From positions 63,802 through 102,405 of the forward strand of contig JAHFDT010000001.1 in the NCBI GenBank assembly GCA_023248875.1: a stretch of 38,604 nt of DNA, given 5' to 3'. Each line of letters opens with the position of its first letter. The first letter of the stretch is position 1. Source of the DNA: Myxococcales bacterium. Its GTDB lineage: Bacteria; Myxococcota_A; Polyangia; Palsa-1104; SHYY01. A program made the position numbers and the translations under genes. Under the pieces are notes generated by a model. The model was not told the DNA's origin and did no database searches. It worked only from the letters and a program-made list of their open reading frames with translations. This document shows positions 1-10,482 of this stretch, piece by piece.

Positions 1-969
1 AAGGTGCATCGGGTGAGCTACGGCGGCGGGGGGGGCTGCTCGGGCGGGGCGTCGCGCTGGAGCGAGGCGGTCGCCGCCGCTGGGGAGGTTCGCTGGATTG
101 GCACAGGAGAACAGTTCTTTATGACGGCACTGGCGTTTGCCCCCCAGTCGGAGGGTCGCGCCTGCACGGTGGCGGGCGAGCCCAATGGGCGGATCACCGC
201 GCGGGCGATTTTCGCGGAGCGCCAGATCGCCTCGGGCCAGCGCGCCGATTATGAGATGGCGGCCTTTTTGGGGCCCAAGCTGCAGGACGAGCTCGATGCG
301 GTGACTGTGGGTGGGGCGGATGCCCAGCTCAGCGATGCACTGAACTACACCTTCGAATTCGTGGCGCGGCCGATGGCGTGGCTGCTGCGCCAAATCCATC
401 GCGTGACGATGAATTGGGGCCTGGCCATCATCGCGATTACCATTTTGCTCAAGGCGGCGCTCTGGTATCCCAGCCAAAAATCGATGCGCTCGGCGAAAAA
501 AATGGGCGCGCTCAAGCCGGAGATCGATAAGCTCAAAGAGCGCTACGGCGATGACAAGCAGGGCTTTTATCTCGCGCAGCAGAAGCTGTTCAAGGACCAC
601 AAGGTCAGCATGTTTGGCGGCTGCTTGCCGATGGTGCTGCAGCTGCCGATCATTTGGGCCTTCTACTCGATGCTCTCCAATACGGCGGAGTTTTATCGCG
701 CGACCTTTGTGGGGCCGATCAACGATTTGAGCGGGCCCTTCTGGCCGCTGGCGTTGGCGACGGGCGGCCTTCTGTTTGTACAGCAGCGCCTGGCGCCGAC
801 TCAGGTCGATTCCCAGCAGCAAAAAATGATGATGTACATGATGCCGGCGATGTTCATGGTGTTTACACTCATGCTACCGTCGGGTACGACGCTCTACATT
901 TTCACCAGCACGCTGCTCGGGCTGGTGCAGCAGGTCCTGATCAATCGAACGGAGCCGAAGAGAGCATGA
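1..969 (+). CDS. yidC: Membrane protein insertase YidC/Oxa1 family, C-terminal part (5' truncated by window edge)
   Basis: Contains MNWGLAIIAITILLKAALWYPSQKSMRSAKKMGALKPEIDKLKERYGDDKQ...GGCLPMVLQLPIIWAFYSML, typical YidC core; followed by jag and mnmE as in conserved gene order. Confidence 0.95.
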   Translation, partial: KVHRVSYGGGGGCSGGASRWSEAVAAAGEVRWIGTGEQFFMTALAFAPQSEGRACTVAGEPNGRITARAIFAERQIASGQRADYEMAAFLGPKLQDELDAVTVGGADAQLSDALNYTFEFVARPMAWLLRQIHRVTMNWGLAIIAITILLKAALWYPSQKSMRSAKKMGALKPEIDKLKERYGDDKQGFYLAQQKLFKDHKVSMFGGCLPMVLQLPIIWAFYSMLSNTAEFYRATFVGPINDLSGPFWPLALATGGLLFVQQRLAPTQVDSQQQKMMMYMMPAMFMVFTLMLPSGTTLYIFTSTLLGLVQQVLINRTEPKRA

Positions 970-1436
970 CGGAGATTGCAGTCGAGAGGATGAAGCAGCT
1001 GCTCGGCCACATGGGCGTGGTGGGCGAGGTCGTGGGACGCGAGGAGAGCGACCATGTCCTCCTCGAAATCAGCGGGCCGGAGACGGGCCTCATCATCGGC
1101 AAGCAGGGCGCGACGCTCGATGCGCTGCAGTATCTCATCAATAAGATGTTGGCGCCGCGCGGGGCCGAGCCCCGCGATCGCAAGCCAATCTATGTCGATG
1201 CCGAGGGGTATCGGCAGCGGCGGGCCGACTCGCTTACCGAGCTGGCGCTGCGTCTCGCCGAAAAGGCACGGCAGACGCGGCGGCCGGTTTCCGTGGAGCC
1301 GATGAATCCGGCGGACCGGCGTGTGATGCACGTCGCGCTTGCCGAGGCGGCCGGCGTGTCGACCCACTCCGAGGGCGAGGGGCCGGAGCGCCATCTGGTG
1401 ATCGTACCGGATCCAGATCCGCCGGCGAGCGGCTAG
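966..1436 (+). CDS. jag: Jag/KhpB-type RNA-binding protein (KH + R3H domains)
   Basis: ATGA overlap with yidC stop; GLIIGKQGATLDALQYLINKM (KH GxxG) and RKPIYVDAEGYRQRRADSLTELALRLAEKA...MNPADRRVMHVALAE (R3H). Confidence 0.92.
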   Translation: MTEIAVERMKQLLGHMGVVGEVVGREESDHVLLEISGPETGLIIGKQGATLDALQYLINKMLAPRGAEPRDRKPIYVDAEGYRQRRADSLTELALRLAEKARQTRRPVSVEPMNPADRRVMHVALAEAAGVSTHSEGEGPERHLVIVPDPDPPASG

Positions 1437-1448
1437 CCGCACACGCAG

Positions 1449-2780
1449 ATGGCGAACGATACGATCGCTGCCATCGCGACGGGCGCGGGGGGCGGCATCG
1501 GGATCGTCCGGGTGAGCGGGCCGGAGGCACCGGCGATGGCGCGGCGCTTGCTGAAGCCGTGGCCCGAGCGGCCCGAGAGCCATCGGCTCTACTTGGCGAC
1601 CTTTTGCGATCCAGCGACGGGTGAAGCGCTGGACGAAGGACTCGCCTGCGCGATGCGTGCGCCCCATTCCTACACCGGCGAAGAGGTGCTCGAGCTGCAA
1701 GGCCACGGCGGCGCGGGCAACTTGGCGCGCCTCGTCGATGCGGTGGTGCGAGCAGGAGCGCGCGTGGCGGAGCCCGGCGAATTCACCCGGCGGGCATTTT
1801 TGGCAGGCCGAATGGATCTCACCCAGGCGGAGGCGGTGGCCGAGGTCATCGCGGCACGATCGGAGCGGGCGGTGCGCCTCGCACAGACCCAGCGCGGTGG
1901 TGCGATTGCTGCACGGGTCGGTCAGTTCCGGCGGCGCGCGATCGATCTGCTCGCGGAAGTGGAGGCGCAGATCGATTTTCCCGACGAGAAACTCGATTTT
2001 CTTTCACCGGCCGTGCTGGCACAGACGACCCTGGGGTTGGCGAGCGAGGTGGCGGCACTCGCCGGCACATATGCCCGCGGGCGGCTGATCGCTTCGGGGG
2101 CCGAAGTGGCGCTGATCGGTCGGCCCAACGCCGGGAAATCGAGCTTGCTCAACGCGCTCGTCGGGGAGGAGCGTGCGCTCACCGATGCGGTGCCCGGAAC
2201 CACCCGCGATGGGGTGGAGGTGGAGCTCGAGCTCGAAGGGTGGATGGTGCGGCTCGTCGATACCGCGGGTGAGCGCGTGAGCGAATTGATGGGGCTTGAG
2301 CAGCGTGGTATCGAGCTCGGGCGCAGGCGGCGCGAGCGCGCGGATGTCTGGCTGATTGTGGTCGATGGCACGGTGGGCTGGACCGAGCTCGAAGAGCGGC
2401 TCCTCGGCGAGGCGGCGCGGCCAGTGGTCACAGTTTGGAATAAGTGCGATTTGGCGCCCTCACGGCGGCCGAACGTCGTAGTCACGAGCGCGCGATCGGG
2501 CGAGGGGCTGGGTGAACTCAAGCGGGTCCTTCGTGAGACGCTGAACGACGGCGATAAGGAGGAGAGTGCGGCCATCTCGAGTGCGCGCCAGCACGAAGCG
2601 CTCGAAGAGGCGGGCGCGGCGCTATCGCGCGTGACGGCCTTGCTGGAACGAGAGGAGCCGCTTGAGCTCAGTGCGGTCGATCTCCGCATGGCGATCGATC
2701 GGTTGGGCCGCGTCACGGGAGAGATAGTCGACGGTGAGGTGCTCGACCAGATTTTCGCGCGGTTTTGCATCGGCAAGTAG
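1449..2780 (+). CDS. mnmE: tRNA modification GTPase MnmE
   Basis: G1 GRPNAGKSSLLNAL, GTTRD, DTAG, NKCD motifs and C-terminal FCIGK. Confidence 0.97.
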   Translation: MANDTIAAIATGAGGGIGIVRVSGPEAPAMARRLLKPWPERPESHRLYLATFCDPATGEALDEGLACAMRAPHSYTGEEVLELQGHGGAGNLARLVDAVVRAGARVAEPGEFTRRAFLAGRMDLTQAEAVAEVIAARSERAVRLAQTQRGGAIAARVGQFRRRAIDLLAEVEAQIDFPDEKLDFLSPAVLAQTTLGLASEVAALAGTYARGRLIASGAEVALIGRPNAGKSSLLNALVGEERALTDAVPGTTRDGVEVELELEGWMVRLVDTAGERVSELMGLEQRGIELGRRRRERADVWLIVVDGTVGWTELEERLLGEAARPVVTVWNKCDLAPSRRPNVVVTSARSGEGLGELKRVLRETLNDGDKEESAAISSARQHEALEEAGAALSRVTALLEREEPLELSAVDLRMAIDRLGRVTGEIVDGEVLDQIFARFCIGK

Positions 2781-2922
2781 CGTATCCTCCGCGGATGCAG
2801 CTGGTGGGAAAGAACTGCGCCGTTTCCTGTCGTCCGATCCGGACCGAGGGCTGCGTCGTACAGACCGAAATGGGGCACGGAGAGGTCAATTCACTGATCG
2901 ACAAGCAACTCGGCCTAGGCCG

Positions 2923-4275
2923 TTAGTGCTTGCGATAGGGATCGGCCGCGGGGGCCTTGTCGGCTGCGCCGCTCGTGCGTCGACGGTTGGTTCGATTGGC
3001 GCGTTTGGTCGGCAATAGATCGATCGCGATCTCCTGTCCCTCGACGAGTGGCGTGACGTCGTAGGCGGCCTCATCGTAACCGTCGAGATGAAAGGTGAGG
3101 TGCACCGGCTGCTGGGAGCGCACGAGTTCGATCGATCGCGGGCTTTCTCCGAGGTTGCGCGCGCCGTCGAGGATCTTGGCGCCCGGCGGTTGGGTGGCGA
3201 CCCGCACGATCACGCTGGCCGGCGGCGCAGGAGAGGCGGGCGCCGCGGGCTGGAGAACGATTGCTGGCGGCGGCTGGGAATGGAGGCGCGCGTTGAGCAG
3301 CAGCCCCCCTCCGACGAAGAGCGCCATGGTGAGCGCAATCCAGGCCCAGCGGCTGCCGACCCGCGGCTGTGAGACCGCTCTCAGCGCGGTGATAGTGACG
3401 CCGCTGCGGACGCGTTCGAGATCGGTGGCCAGGTCGGCCATGGTCTGGTAGCGATCGTCGCGCGATTTCGCGAGCGCTTTGAGCACGAGTCGCTCCATCC
3501 CCTCGGAGATGGCCAGCCCGGGTGCCACCTGGCGAGGCGGCAGGGGCGGGTCGGTGATCACCTGCGATAGGATGCCGAGGTAATTGCTGCCACGGAACGG
3601 CACCTCGCGGGTCAAGCACTCATAAAGAATCACACCGAGCGCGTAGATATCGACGCGCCCGTCGAGCTGCTCTTCGCCGCGCGCCTGTTCGGGGGACATG
3701 TAGAGGGGTGTGCCGAGGACCATGCCGGTCTGGGTGAGGCGCGGCGTATCGGCGTCGTCGACGCGTACCAGCTTGGAGATGCCGAAGTCGACCACCTTGA
3801 CGAAGGTTTCGCCATCGCGCTGGACCAAGAAGATGTTCTCCGGCTTCACATCGCGGTGGATGATGCCTTGCGCGTGGGCGGCGCCGAGCGCGCTGGCCAC
3901 CTGGCGCGCGATATCGATGACCTGTTTTTCGGCGAGCGGTCCCTCACGCTGAATCAATGTGCTGAGCGATTCCCCGTCGAGGAGCTCCATCACCACATAG
4001 TTGCGGCCATCGCTCGTCGTACCCACGTCATAGATCTCAACGATGTGCTGGTGCTGGATCGATGAGGCGAGCTTGGCCTCGTGCAAAAGTCGCGCAGCGA
4101 CTTCGGGCTTTTCGGCATGCCGGTCGTGCAGGACCTTGATGGCGACCGTTCGCCCGATCAGCGTCTGTACCGCCTCATACACCATCCCCATCCCGCCCTC
4201 GCCGATGCGGCGCGTGATGTGAAAGCGGCTGTCGAGAAGGTTGCCGACCAGGGGATCGCTCGCAGGATTGGCCAT
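2923..4275 (-). CDS. Serine/threonine protein kinase (PknB-like) with TM segment and C-terminal PEGA-like domain
   Basis: GEGGMGMVYEA, VAIKVL, HRDVKPENIFL, DFGISK, GTPLYMSPEQ; TM WIALTMALFVGGGLLL; PPGAKILDGARNLGESPRSIELV. Confidence 0.95.
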   Translation of the reverse strand: MANPASDPLVGNLLDSRFHITRRIGEGGMGMVYEAVQTLIGRTVAIKVLHDRHAEKPEVAARLLHEAKLASSIQHQHIVEIYDVGTTSDGRNYVVMELLDGESLSTLIQREGPLAEKQVIDIARQVASALGAAHAQGIIHRDVKPENIFLVQRDGETFVKVVDFGISKLVRVDDADTPRLTQTGMVLGTPLYMSPEQARGEEQLDGRVDIYALGVILYECLTREVPFRGSNYLGILSQVITDPPLPPRQVAPGLAISEGMERLVLKALAKSRDDRYQTMADLATDLERVRSGVTITALRAVSQPRVGSRWAWIALTMALFVGGGLLLNARLHSQPPPAIVLQPAAPASPAPPASVIVRVATQPPGAKILDGARNLGESPRSIELVRSQQPVHLTFHLDGYDEAAYDVTPLVEGQEIAIDLLPTKRANRTNRRRTSGAADKAPAADPYRKH

Positions 4276-4279
4276 GGGT

Positions 4280-4609
4280 CTAGAGAAGCTTAAACACCGC
4301 TGCGGCCACGGCGAGCAGAACGATCGCCATCAGCCAAAACGGCGAACGTTTGGGCGAGGGTGCCGGTTCGATCCGCGGTGGGGGCGATGGCACGGTCGCC
4401 TCCTCCTCGGCCACAGCCGCTAGCACGGGGAGAGGGGCCGGCGTGGGCGAGTTGCGGCCTTGCGCCGCGCTGTCGTCCCAGCGCTCGCCGTGAGCAAAGG
4501 CCTCCTTGTGGGCGGCCGAGCAAAAGTAGTAGGTGCGTCCCTCGAAGATCCCCATCGCGCGCGCCCGCAGCGGGTCGACTTCAGCGCCACACACCGGATC
4601 TTGCGCCAT
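4280..4609 (-). CDS. YHS-domain protein with C-terminal TM helix (109 aa)
   Basis: MAQDPVCGAEVDPLRARAMGIFEGRTYYFCSAAHKEAF matches YHS domain pattern; Pro-rich linker; C-terminal FWLMAIVLLAVAAAVFKLL; start codon overlaps upstream stop. Confidence 0.82.
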   Translation of the reverse strand: MAQDPVCGAEVDPLRARAMGIFEGRTYYFCSAAHKEAFAHGERWDDSAAQGRNSPTPAPLPVLAAVAEEEATVPSPPPRIEPAPSPKRSPFWLMAIVLLAVAAAVFKLL

Positions 4610-6135
4610 CAGCCGCTCCCCGCGCCCATACTGAAGAAGCTCTTGATCCGTCCAATGAGATCCTTCTTTTGGGCCTCCCGTGCCTTGGCGACTTCGGCAT
4701 CGATGTGTGCCACTTCGCCGATCAGCTCCTGCTGGCGCGAGGTGAGAATCTCCGAGATGTCGTTGACGAGCGTCGTTCGCCGGCCGATCACTTCCTGGAA
4801 GAGCGCCCGGTCGATCACGTAGCACTCCGCGTCGGTTTTGGCCACTACCGTGGCAGCACGTGCCTCTCCCGTCATGAGCGACATTTCGCCGAACAGCTGC
4901 CCTTCCGTCAGCAGTGCGACCTCGTGCTCGGTCTGATCGATCGTCACCCGCACCGCGACGCTGCCGCGCCGGATCACGAACAGCGAATCGCCCGGAGCCC
5001 CTTGCCGCAGAATCGTTTCGCCGGCGCCGAACACCTCCACCTGGCAGCCATCGGCCAGATGCTCAAGATGTTCTTCGGCGAGCGGCCCAAAAATACCGAC
5101 CCTCTGGAGCGCCTGCAGCCGTCGCACGTGCTCCTTGTGCCACTTGGCCTCCTCGCGCTCCTTGTTGAGCTCGGTGACAAAGATATTGCGCGAGGGGTAG
5201 GGGATCTCAATCCCATTGCGACGCAGTGCGTACCAGATGCGTTTGCGCACTTCGCTATCGGTGGTGTCATCCTGTCGCAGGTCGGTCAGGCGATAGCGCA
5301 CGGCGTATTGATGATGATCCTGTTCGGCGCGAAACAGGATGCAGTCGGGCGCCGGATGGTCCGGCTTCACGTTGGGCACGCCCTTGAGCGCTTCGATCAC
5401 CACGCGCTGCACCTCGTTGGGCGGATGGCGGTTGTGGATATTGATGTAGACCCATTGGCGATGCCAGCCGACCGGGCGCGAGAGATTGGTGATCTGACCC
5501 TTGGCCAGCTGACCATTGGGAATGATGATGAGATCGTCGTTGCGCGTGACGATCGCCGTCGAGCGCCAGCGGATCTCCGCGACCTGGCCGGTGACCTCAC
5601 CGACCGTGATCCAGTCGCCGATCGAGAGGGTGGTCTCGAGCTGTAGCGCGATCCCGCCGATGACATTGCCGAGCGTCTCCTGCAGCGCAAAGCCGATGAC
5701 GCCGGTGAGCACCGCCGAGGTGGCGACGATCGAGCTGAGATTCACACCGGTCTGGTGCAGCAGCACGAACAGCACCACGATGGCTGCGATGATCGAGGTG
5801 ACGTCACGCAGAATGCGCAGCTTGCGGAAGCTGCGCCCGAGCACGTCGAACAGCACCATCGAGGAGAGGCCGATGATGCCGAAGGAGAGACAGACTTCGG
5901 CGGGCAGGGTGACGAGATCGCGCTCGCCCTCGAGGTGCTGCGAAATGAGGAGTGCCTGCAGCGGCAGCGAGGCCAGATAGAGCGCAATGTAGACCAGCGA
6001 AAAGCGCGCCTGCACACGCCCGCGTGAGCCCATCCGAGCGACGAGGGCCACGGTGATGCAGGCGAACGCGGCCGCCACGCCCCGCTGGTGGTCACGCAGA
6101 AGCTCGGCCAGTAGTTCCGAAAAGCGGCTACCCAT
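4609..6135 (-). CDS. MscS-family mechanosensitive channel with C-terminal cyclic-nucleotide-binding domain
   Basis: MscS core (GVIGFALQETLGNVIGGIALQLETTLSIGDWITVGEVTGQVAEIRWRSTAIVTRNDDLIIIPNGQL) then CNB fold (AGETILRQGAPGDSLFVIRRGSVAVRV...LLTEGQLFGEMSLMTGEARAATVVAKTDAECYVIDR). Confidence 0.94.
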   Translation of the reverse strand: MGSRFSELLAELLRDHQRGVAAAFACITVALVARMGSRGRVQARFSLVYIALYLASLPLQALLISQHLEGERDLVTLPAEVCLSFGIIGLSSMVLFDVLGRSFRKLRILRDVTSIIAAIVVLFVLLHQTGVNLSSIVATSAVLTGVIGFALQETLGNVIGGIALQLETTLSIGDWITVGEVTGQVAEIRWRSTAIVTRNDDLIIIPNGQLAKGQITNLSRPVGWHRQWVYINIHNRHPPNEVQRVVIEALKGVPNVKPDHPAPDCILFRAEQDHHQYAVRYRLTDLRQDDTTDSEVRKRIWYALRRNGIEIPYPSRNIFVTELNKEREEAKWHKEHVRRLQALQRVGIFGPLAEEHLEHLADGCQVEVFGAGETILRQGAPGDSLFVIRRGSVAVRVTIDQTEHEVALLTEGQLFGEMSLMTGEARAATVVAKTDAECYVIDRALFQEVIGRRTTLVNDISEILTSRQQELIGEVAHIDAEVAKAREAQKKDLIGRIKSFFSMGAGSG

Positions 6136-6214
6136 GTTCGTCGAGATATACCAGAATCAGCGCTTGACTTCACTTAGCCCATCGCATTGACTGCTGCGAA
6201 TCGGAGGCGAAGCC

Positions 6215-7471
6215 ATGTCCAACTACAAAGTTGCCGATCTGAAACTGGCCGATAAGGGCCGTTTGCGCGTCGAATGGGCCGAATCCCGCATGCCAGTGCT
6301 GATGGCGTTGCGCGAAAAATACAAGGACTCGAAGCCATTCCGTGGCCATCGCATTGCTGGCTGCATCCATGTCACCAAGGAGACTGCGGTGCTGGTGAGC
6401 ACCCTGCGCGCCGCTGGGGCGGAGGTCTCCTGGTCGGGCTGCAATCCGCTGTCGACGCAGGACGATGTGGCCGCCGCGCTCGCCGCCGAAGGCACTTCGA
6501 TCTATGCCTGGCACGGTCTCAGCAAGGACGAATTCTACTGGGCGATCGAGCAGACGCTGGCATTTAAACCCACGCTTACCCTTGATGATGGCGCCGATCT
6601 AATTTTCACGGTCCACTCTAAACACGCCCACCTGGCGAAGGACATCTACGGAGGCACCGAGGAGACCACCACCGGAGTGCACCGCCTGCGTGCGATGGCG
6701 GCCGACGGCAAGCTGCTCTACCCGATCATCGCCGTCAACGATTCTGAGACCAAGTGGGATTTCGATAACGTCTATGGCACCGGGCAGTCGTCGCTCGACG
6801 GGATTTTGCGCGCCTCGTCGGTGCTGATCGCCGGCAAGAACTTTGTGGTCGCCGGCTACGGCCACTGTGGCCGCGGCGTGGCGTCGCGCGCCAAGGGCAT
6901 GGGCGCCAATGTCATCGTCACCGAAGTGAAGGCGACGGCGGCGCTCAAGGCGACACTCGAGGGCTTCCGTGTCATGCCGATGGAAGAGGCGGCCAAGGTG
7001 GGCGATATCTTCGTCACCGCCACCGGGATGAAGGACATCATCGTCGGGCGCCATTTCGATGTCATGCGCGATGGCGCGCTGGTCTGCAACACCGGCCACT
7101 ACGACTGCGAAATCAATCTCGTCGATCTTGACGCCCGCACCAAGGGCAAGCGCGAGATCCGCGCCAATAACGAGGAGTACACGCTTCGGGATGGTCGCCG
7201 CGTTTACGTGCTCGGCCAGGGCCGGCTCATCAACCTCGCCGCCGCCGAGGGCCATCCATCGGAGGTGATGGACATGTCCTTTGCTAACCAGTTCCTCGGG
7301 CTGCTTAAGCTGGCCCGCGAGGGACGCTCGCTCGAAAAGCGCGTCTATGAGCTGCCCCCCGAGCAGGATCAGGAGATCGCGCGCACCAAGCTCAAGACCA
7401 TGGGCCTCGCCATCGATGCGCTGACCCCTGAGCAGGTCAAATACGCCACCGACTATTCAGCAGGAACGTAG
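6215..7471 (+). CDS. ahcY: Adenosylhomocysteinase
   Basis: CNPLSTQDDVAAALA, VAGYGHCGRGVASRAKGMGANVIVTEV, CNTGHYDCEI, GHPSEVMDMSFANQ, C-terminal YATDYSAGT. Confidence 0.96.
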   Translation: MSNYKVADLKLADKGRLRVEWAESRMPVLMALREKYKDSKPFRGHRIAGCIHVTKETAVLVSTLRAAGAEVSWSGCNPLSTQDDVAAALAAEGTSIYAWHGLSKDEFYWAIEQTLAFKPTLTLDDGADLIFTVHSKHAHLAKDIYGGTEETTTGVHRLRAMAADGKLLYPIIAVNDSETKWDFDNVYGTGQSSLDGILRASSVLIAGKNFVVAGYGHCGRGVASRAKGMGANVIVTEVKATAALKATLEGFRVMPMEEAAKVGDIFVTATGMKDIIVGRHFDVMRDGALVCNTGHYDCEINLVDLDARTKGKREIRANNEEYTLRDGRRVYVLGQGRLINLAAAEGHPSEVMDMSFANQFLGLLKLAREGRSLEKRVYELPPEQDQEIARTKLKTMGLAIDALTPEQVKYATDYSAGT

Positions 7472-7543
7472 CGCTTCTGGCCGTCCGAGGGGCGGGCTTT
7501 TCGCGCCTGCATTCACGTTGTCAAGAGGCGTAGGCATCGGAAG

Positions 7544-7563
7544 ATGGCTAGCGTGCTAGCCAT
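7544..7563. repeat. Perfect palindrome ATGGCTAGC-GT-GCTAGCCAT
   Basis: 9-bp perfect arms, 2-nt centre, in intergenic region downstream of ahcY. Confidence 0.6.
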
Positions 7564-7695
7564 GGCCAATTGGGTAGTCACCCGGTACGCGGCTAACCCC
7601 TGATGATTGCCAGGGATCGATCATCCCCGGAAAAGGTACGCGAATTGCTTATTGGTCGGGCCACACGGCCACTCGTCCTTTTTGTGAGGTTCTGA

Positions 7696-7875
7696 ATGCG
7701 ATTCGTCATTGCGGCCTTGGTTCTCATCGGTATGGCCTGCGGCCCTGTTTTCGACGAAGAGGACGACCGTCCCTACTGCGACACCGATCTCGACTGCAAG
7801 CAGTACGATATCCAGGGAATTGGATACTTCGAGTGCGATACCGATGCCCATCGGTGCGAGCTGCACGATGGTTAA
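7696..7875 (+). CDS. Small secreted Cys-rich (lipoprotein-like) protein, 59 aa; same frame stays open past the TAA for 58 more codons
   Basis: MRFVIAALVLIGMACGPVFDEEDDRPYCDTDLDCKQYDIQGIGYFECDTDAHRCELHDG*; signal peptide with near-lipobox Cys. Confidence 0.6.
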   Translation: MRFVIAALVLIGMACGPVFDEEDDRPYCDTDLDCKQYDIQGIGYFECDTDAHRCELHDG

Positions 7876-8052
7876 AACGTCCCACTTCTCATCATGTTGC
7901 CTAAGTTCATTCCGGATGTGCCGGGTCGCTGCGAGGCGAATCTGCAGCCGCTCGACGCCTGTGGCGGCTGCGCAAAAGGCACCTATTGCACCGTTTGTAA
8001 GACCCTCAGTGGGCCCAAGAATACCTGCATGCCGAACGGCTCAGCCTGCTAG
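7876..8052 (+). pseudogene. In-frame Cys-rich extension after TAA (58 codons, then TAG)
   Basis: NVPLLIMLPKFIPDVPGRCEANLQPLDACGGCAKGTYCTVCKTLSGPKNTCMPNGSAC* in the same frame as 7696; no convincing RBS/start of its own. Confidence 0.45.
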
Positions 8053-8254
8053 ACCGACCTCACGTTAAGTTGAGCGTAGCGAGGCGATCCCCTCTGCCTC
8101 GGCCGCAGACGTCCTCGGACCGGGGGACCCCGAGACCGAGGCGAGACGAGGAGCGACGACGCAGGACTACTGTAGTAATCCAAGGAGGAGCGACGAAGTA
8201 TCCCCGAAGGAATCGGCCGCCGAGTAGGTCAACTTAACGTGAGGTCGGTCTAGC
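8048..8254. repeat. Palindromic element A: 26-bp perfect terminal inverted repeats (8048-8073 / 8229-8254) with structured core
   Basis: GCTAGACCGACCTCACGTTAAGTTGA ... TCAACTTAACGTGAGGTCGGTCTAGC; core shares a motif array with element B. Confidence 0.9.
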
Positions 8255-8274
8255 GTTGAGGCTTCCCACCCAGA

Positions 8275-8305
8275 GCCCCTTCCCGCGTGGAGGGGGCCTT
8301 TTTTT
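8275..8305 (+). terminator. Rho-independent terminator between convergent genes
   Basis: GCCCCTTCC-CGCGT-GGAGGGGGC followed by CTTTTTTTA. Confidence 0.85.
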
Positions 8306-9152
8306 ATTCGAATTGTTGGATCAGCGCCGAGAGGTCGAGCTCGCCCCAGCCTGCAGTGACGGCCGCAGCAATTTGCACTCGGATCGATTCGAGCACGGGG
8401 AGGGGCATGCCCAGTGATTCGGCGGTTTTTAGCACGAGCTCCTGATCTTTGAGGAAGAGAGCCATCCGAAAATCAGGACTGAAATCGCGCGCCAAGATCT
8501 TGGACCCTTTGGTGGTGAACTGCGGTGAGGAAAAGGCGCCGCTTTGAACCACTTCGAGGATGCGTTCGGGCGCAAGGCCAAGTCGCTTTCCGAGCACCAG
8601 CATGGAGGTGAAGCCGGTGAGCATGTGTGCGCCGAGGCCATTGAGCACCAGCTTCATCGCCGCACCGCTGCCGCTCGGGCCAACGTAGTGAACTTCTCCC
8701 ATCGTTTCGAGGAGCGGCCGTACGCGTTCGACGCCTGCTCTTTCGCCGGCCGCCAGAATCAGCAGCGTACCCTCTTCAGCAGGGCGGCGCGAACCGGAAA
8801 CCGGCGCATCGACGAGCTCGATTCCGCGCTGCGCAGCGCGGGCGGCGAGGGAGTGAATCGTCGCTGGATCGACGGTCGACATTTCGAGGAGGAGGGTGCC
8901 CGGTGCCATCGCCGCGAGCGCTTGCTCGGCCACGGACAAAACCGCGACAGGATCGGCCAGCATGGTGATGACGACATCGGCCTGGGCGGCGGCCTCAGCC
9001 GGCGTGGCGGCGGCAGAAATGGCGGGTTCGGCGACGAGTGCCTGCGTGCGGGCCAAGGCGCGGTTCCAGACTGTGAGGGAGTGGCCAGCTCGAGCGATGC
9101 GGCGCGCCATCGGCGTGCCCATCGTGCCTAGACCAAGAAAGGCGACGTTCAC
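8304..9152 (-). CDS. NAD(P)-dependent oxidoreductase, 3-hydroxyisobutyrate dehydrogenase family
   Basis: MNVAFLGLGTMGTPMARRIARAGHSLTVWNR; DAPVSGSRRPAEEGTL; KLVLNGLGAHML. Confidence 0.9.
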   Translation of the reverse strand: MNVAFLGLGTMGTPMARRIARAGHSLTVWNRALARTQALVAEPAISAAATPAEAAAQADVVITMLADPVAVLSVAEQALAAMAPGTLLLEMSTVDPATIHSLAARAAQRGIELVDAPVSGSRRPAEEGTLLILAAGERAGVERVRPLLETMGEVHYVGPSGSGAAMKLVLNGLGAHMLTGFTSMLVLGKRLGLAPERILEVVQSGAFSSPQFTTKGSKILARDFSPDFRMALFLKDQELVLKTAESLGMPLPVLESIRVQIAAAVTAGWGELDLSALIQQFE

Positions 9153-10400
<1,248 letters not shown>

Positions 10401-10482
10401 CGGCTGCTCCTTTGAAAGAGGCGGGACGATACCATTCTGAAATGGGTTGTCAACGCAGGGTGGGGTCCCGTAGGGTTTGAGT

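Noticed and set aside
894-2878. Long antisense ORFs over jag/mnmE (894-1706, 1922-2878) and many others in the track
   Set aside because: Spurious antisense/out-of-frame ORFs expected in GC-rich DNA; sense-strand genes have clear family motifs.
2795-2926. 43-aa ORF MQLVGKNCAVSCRPIRTEGCVVQTEMGHGEVNSLIDKQLGLGR downstream of mnmE, faintly like a FliH/SctL C-terminus
   Set aside because: No RBS, short, spacing differs from the FliH pattern and it overlaps the kinase stop; similarity too weak by eye to annotate.
4355-4385. tRNA T-loop-like GGTTCGATCC
   Set aside because: Lies within the YHS protein coding sequence and no acceptor/anticodon stems match.
6136-6214. SAH riboswitch upstream of ahcY, or SAM riboswitch upstream of metK (10401-10482)
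   Set aside because: Leaders are short and show no recognisable aptamer conserved core.
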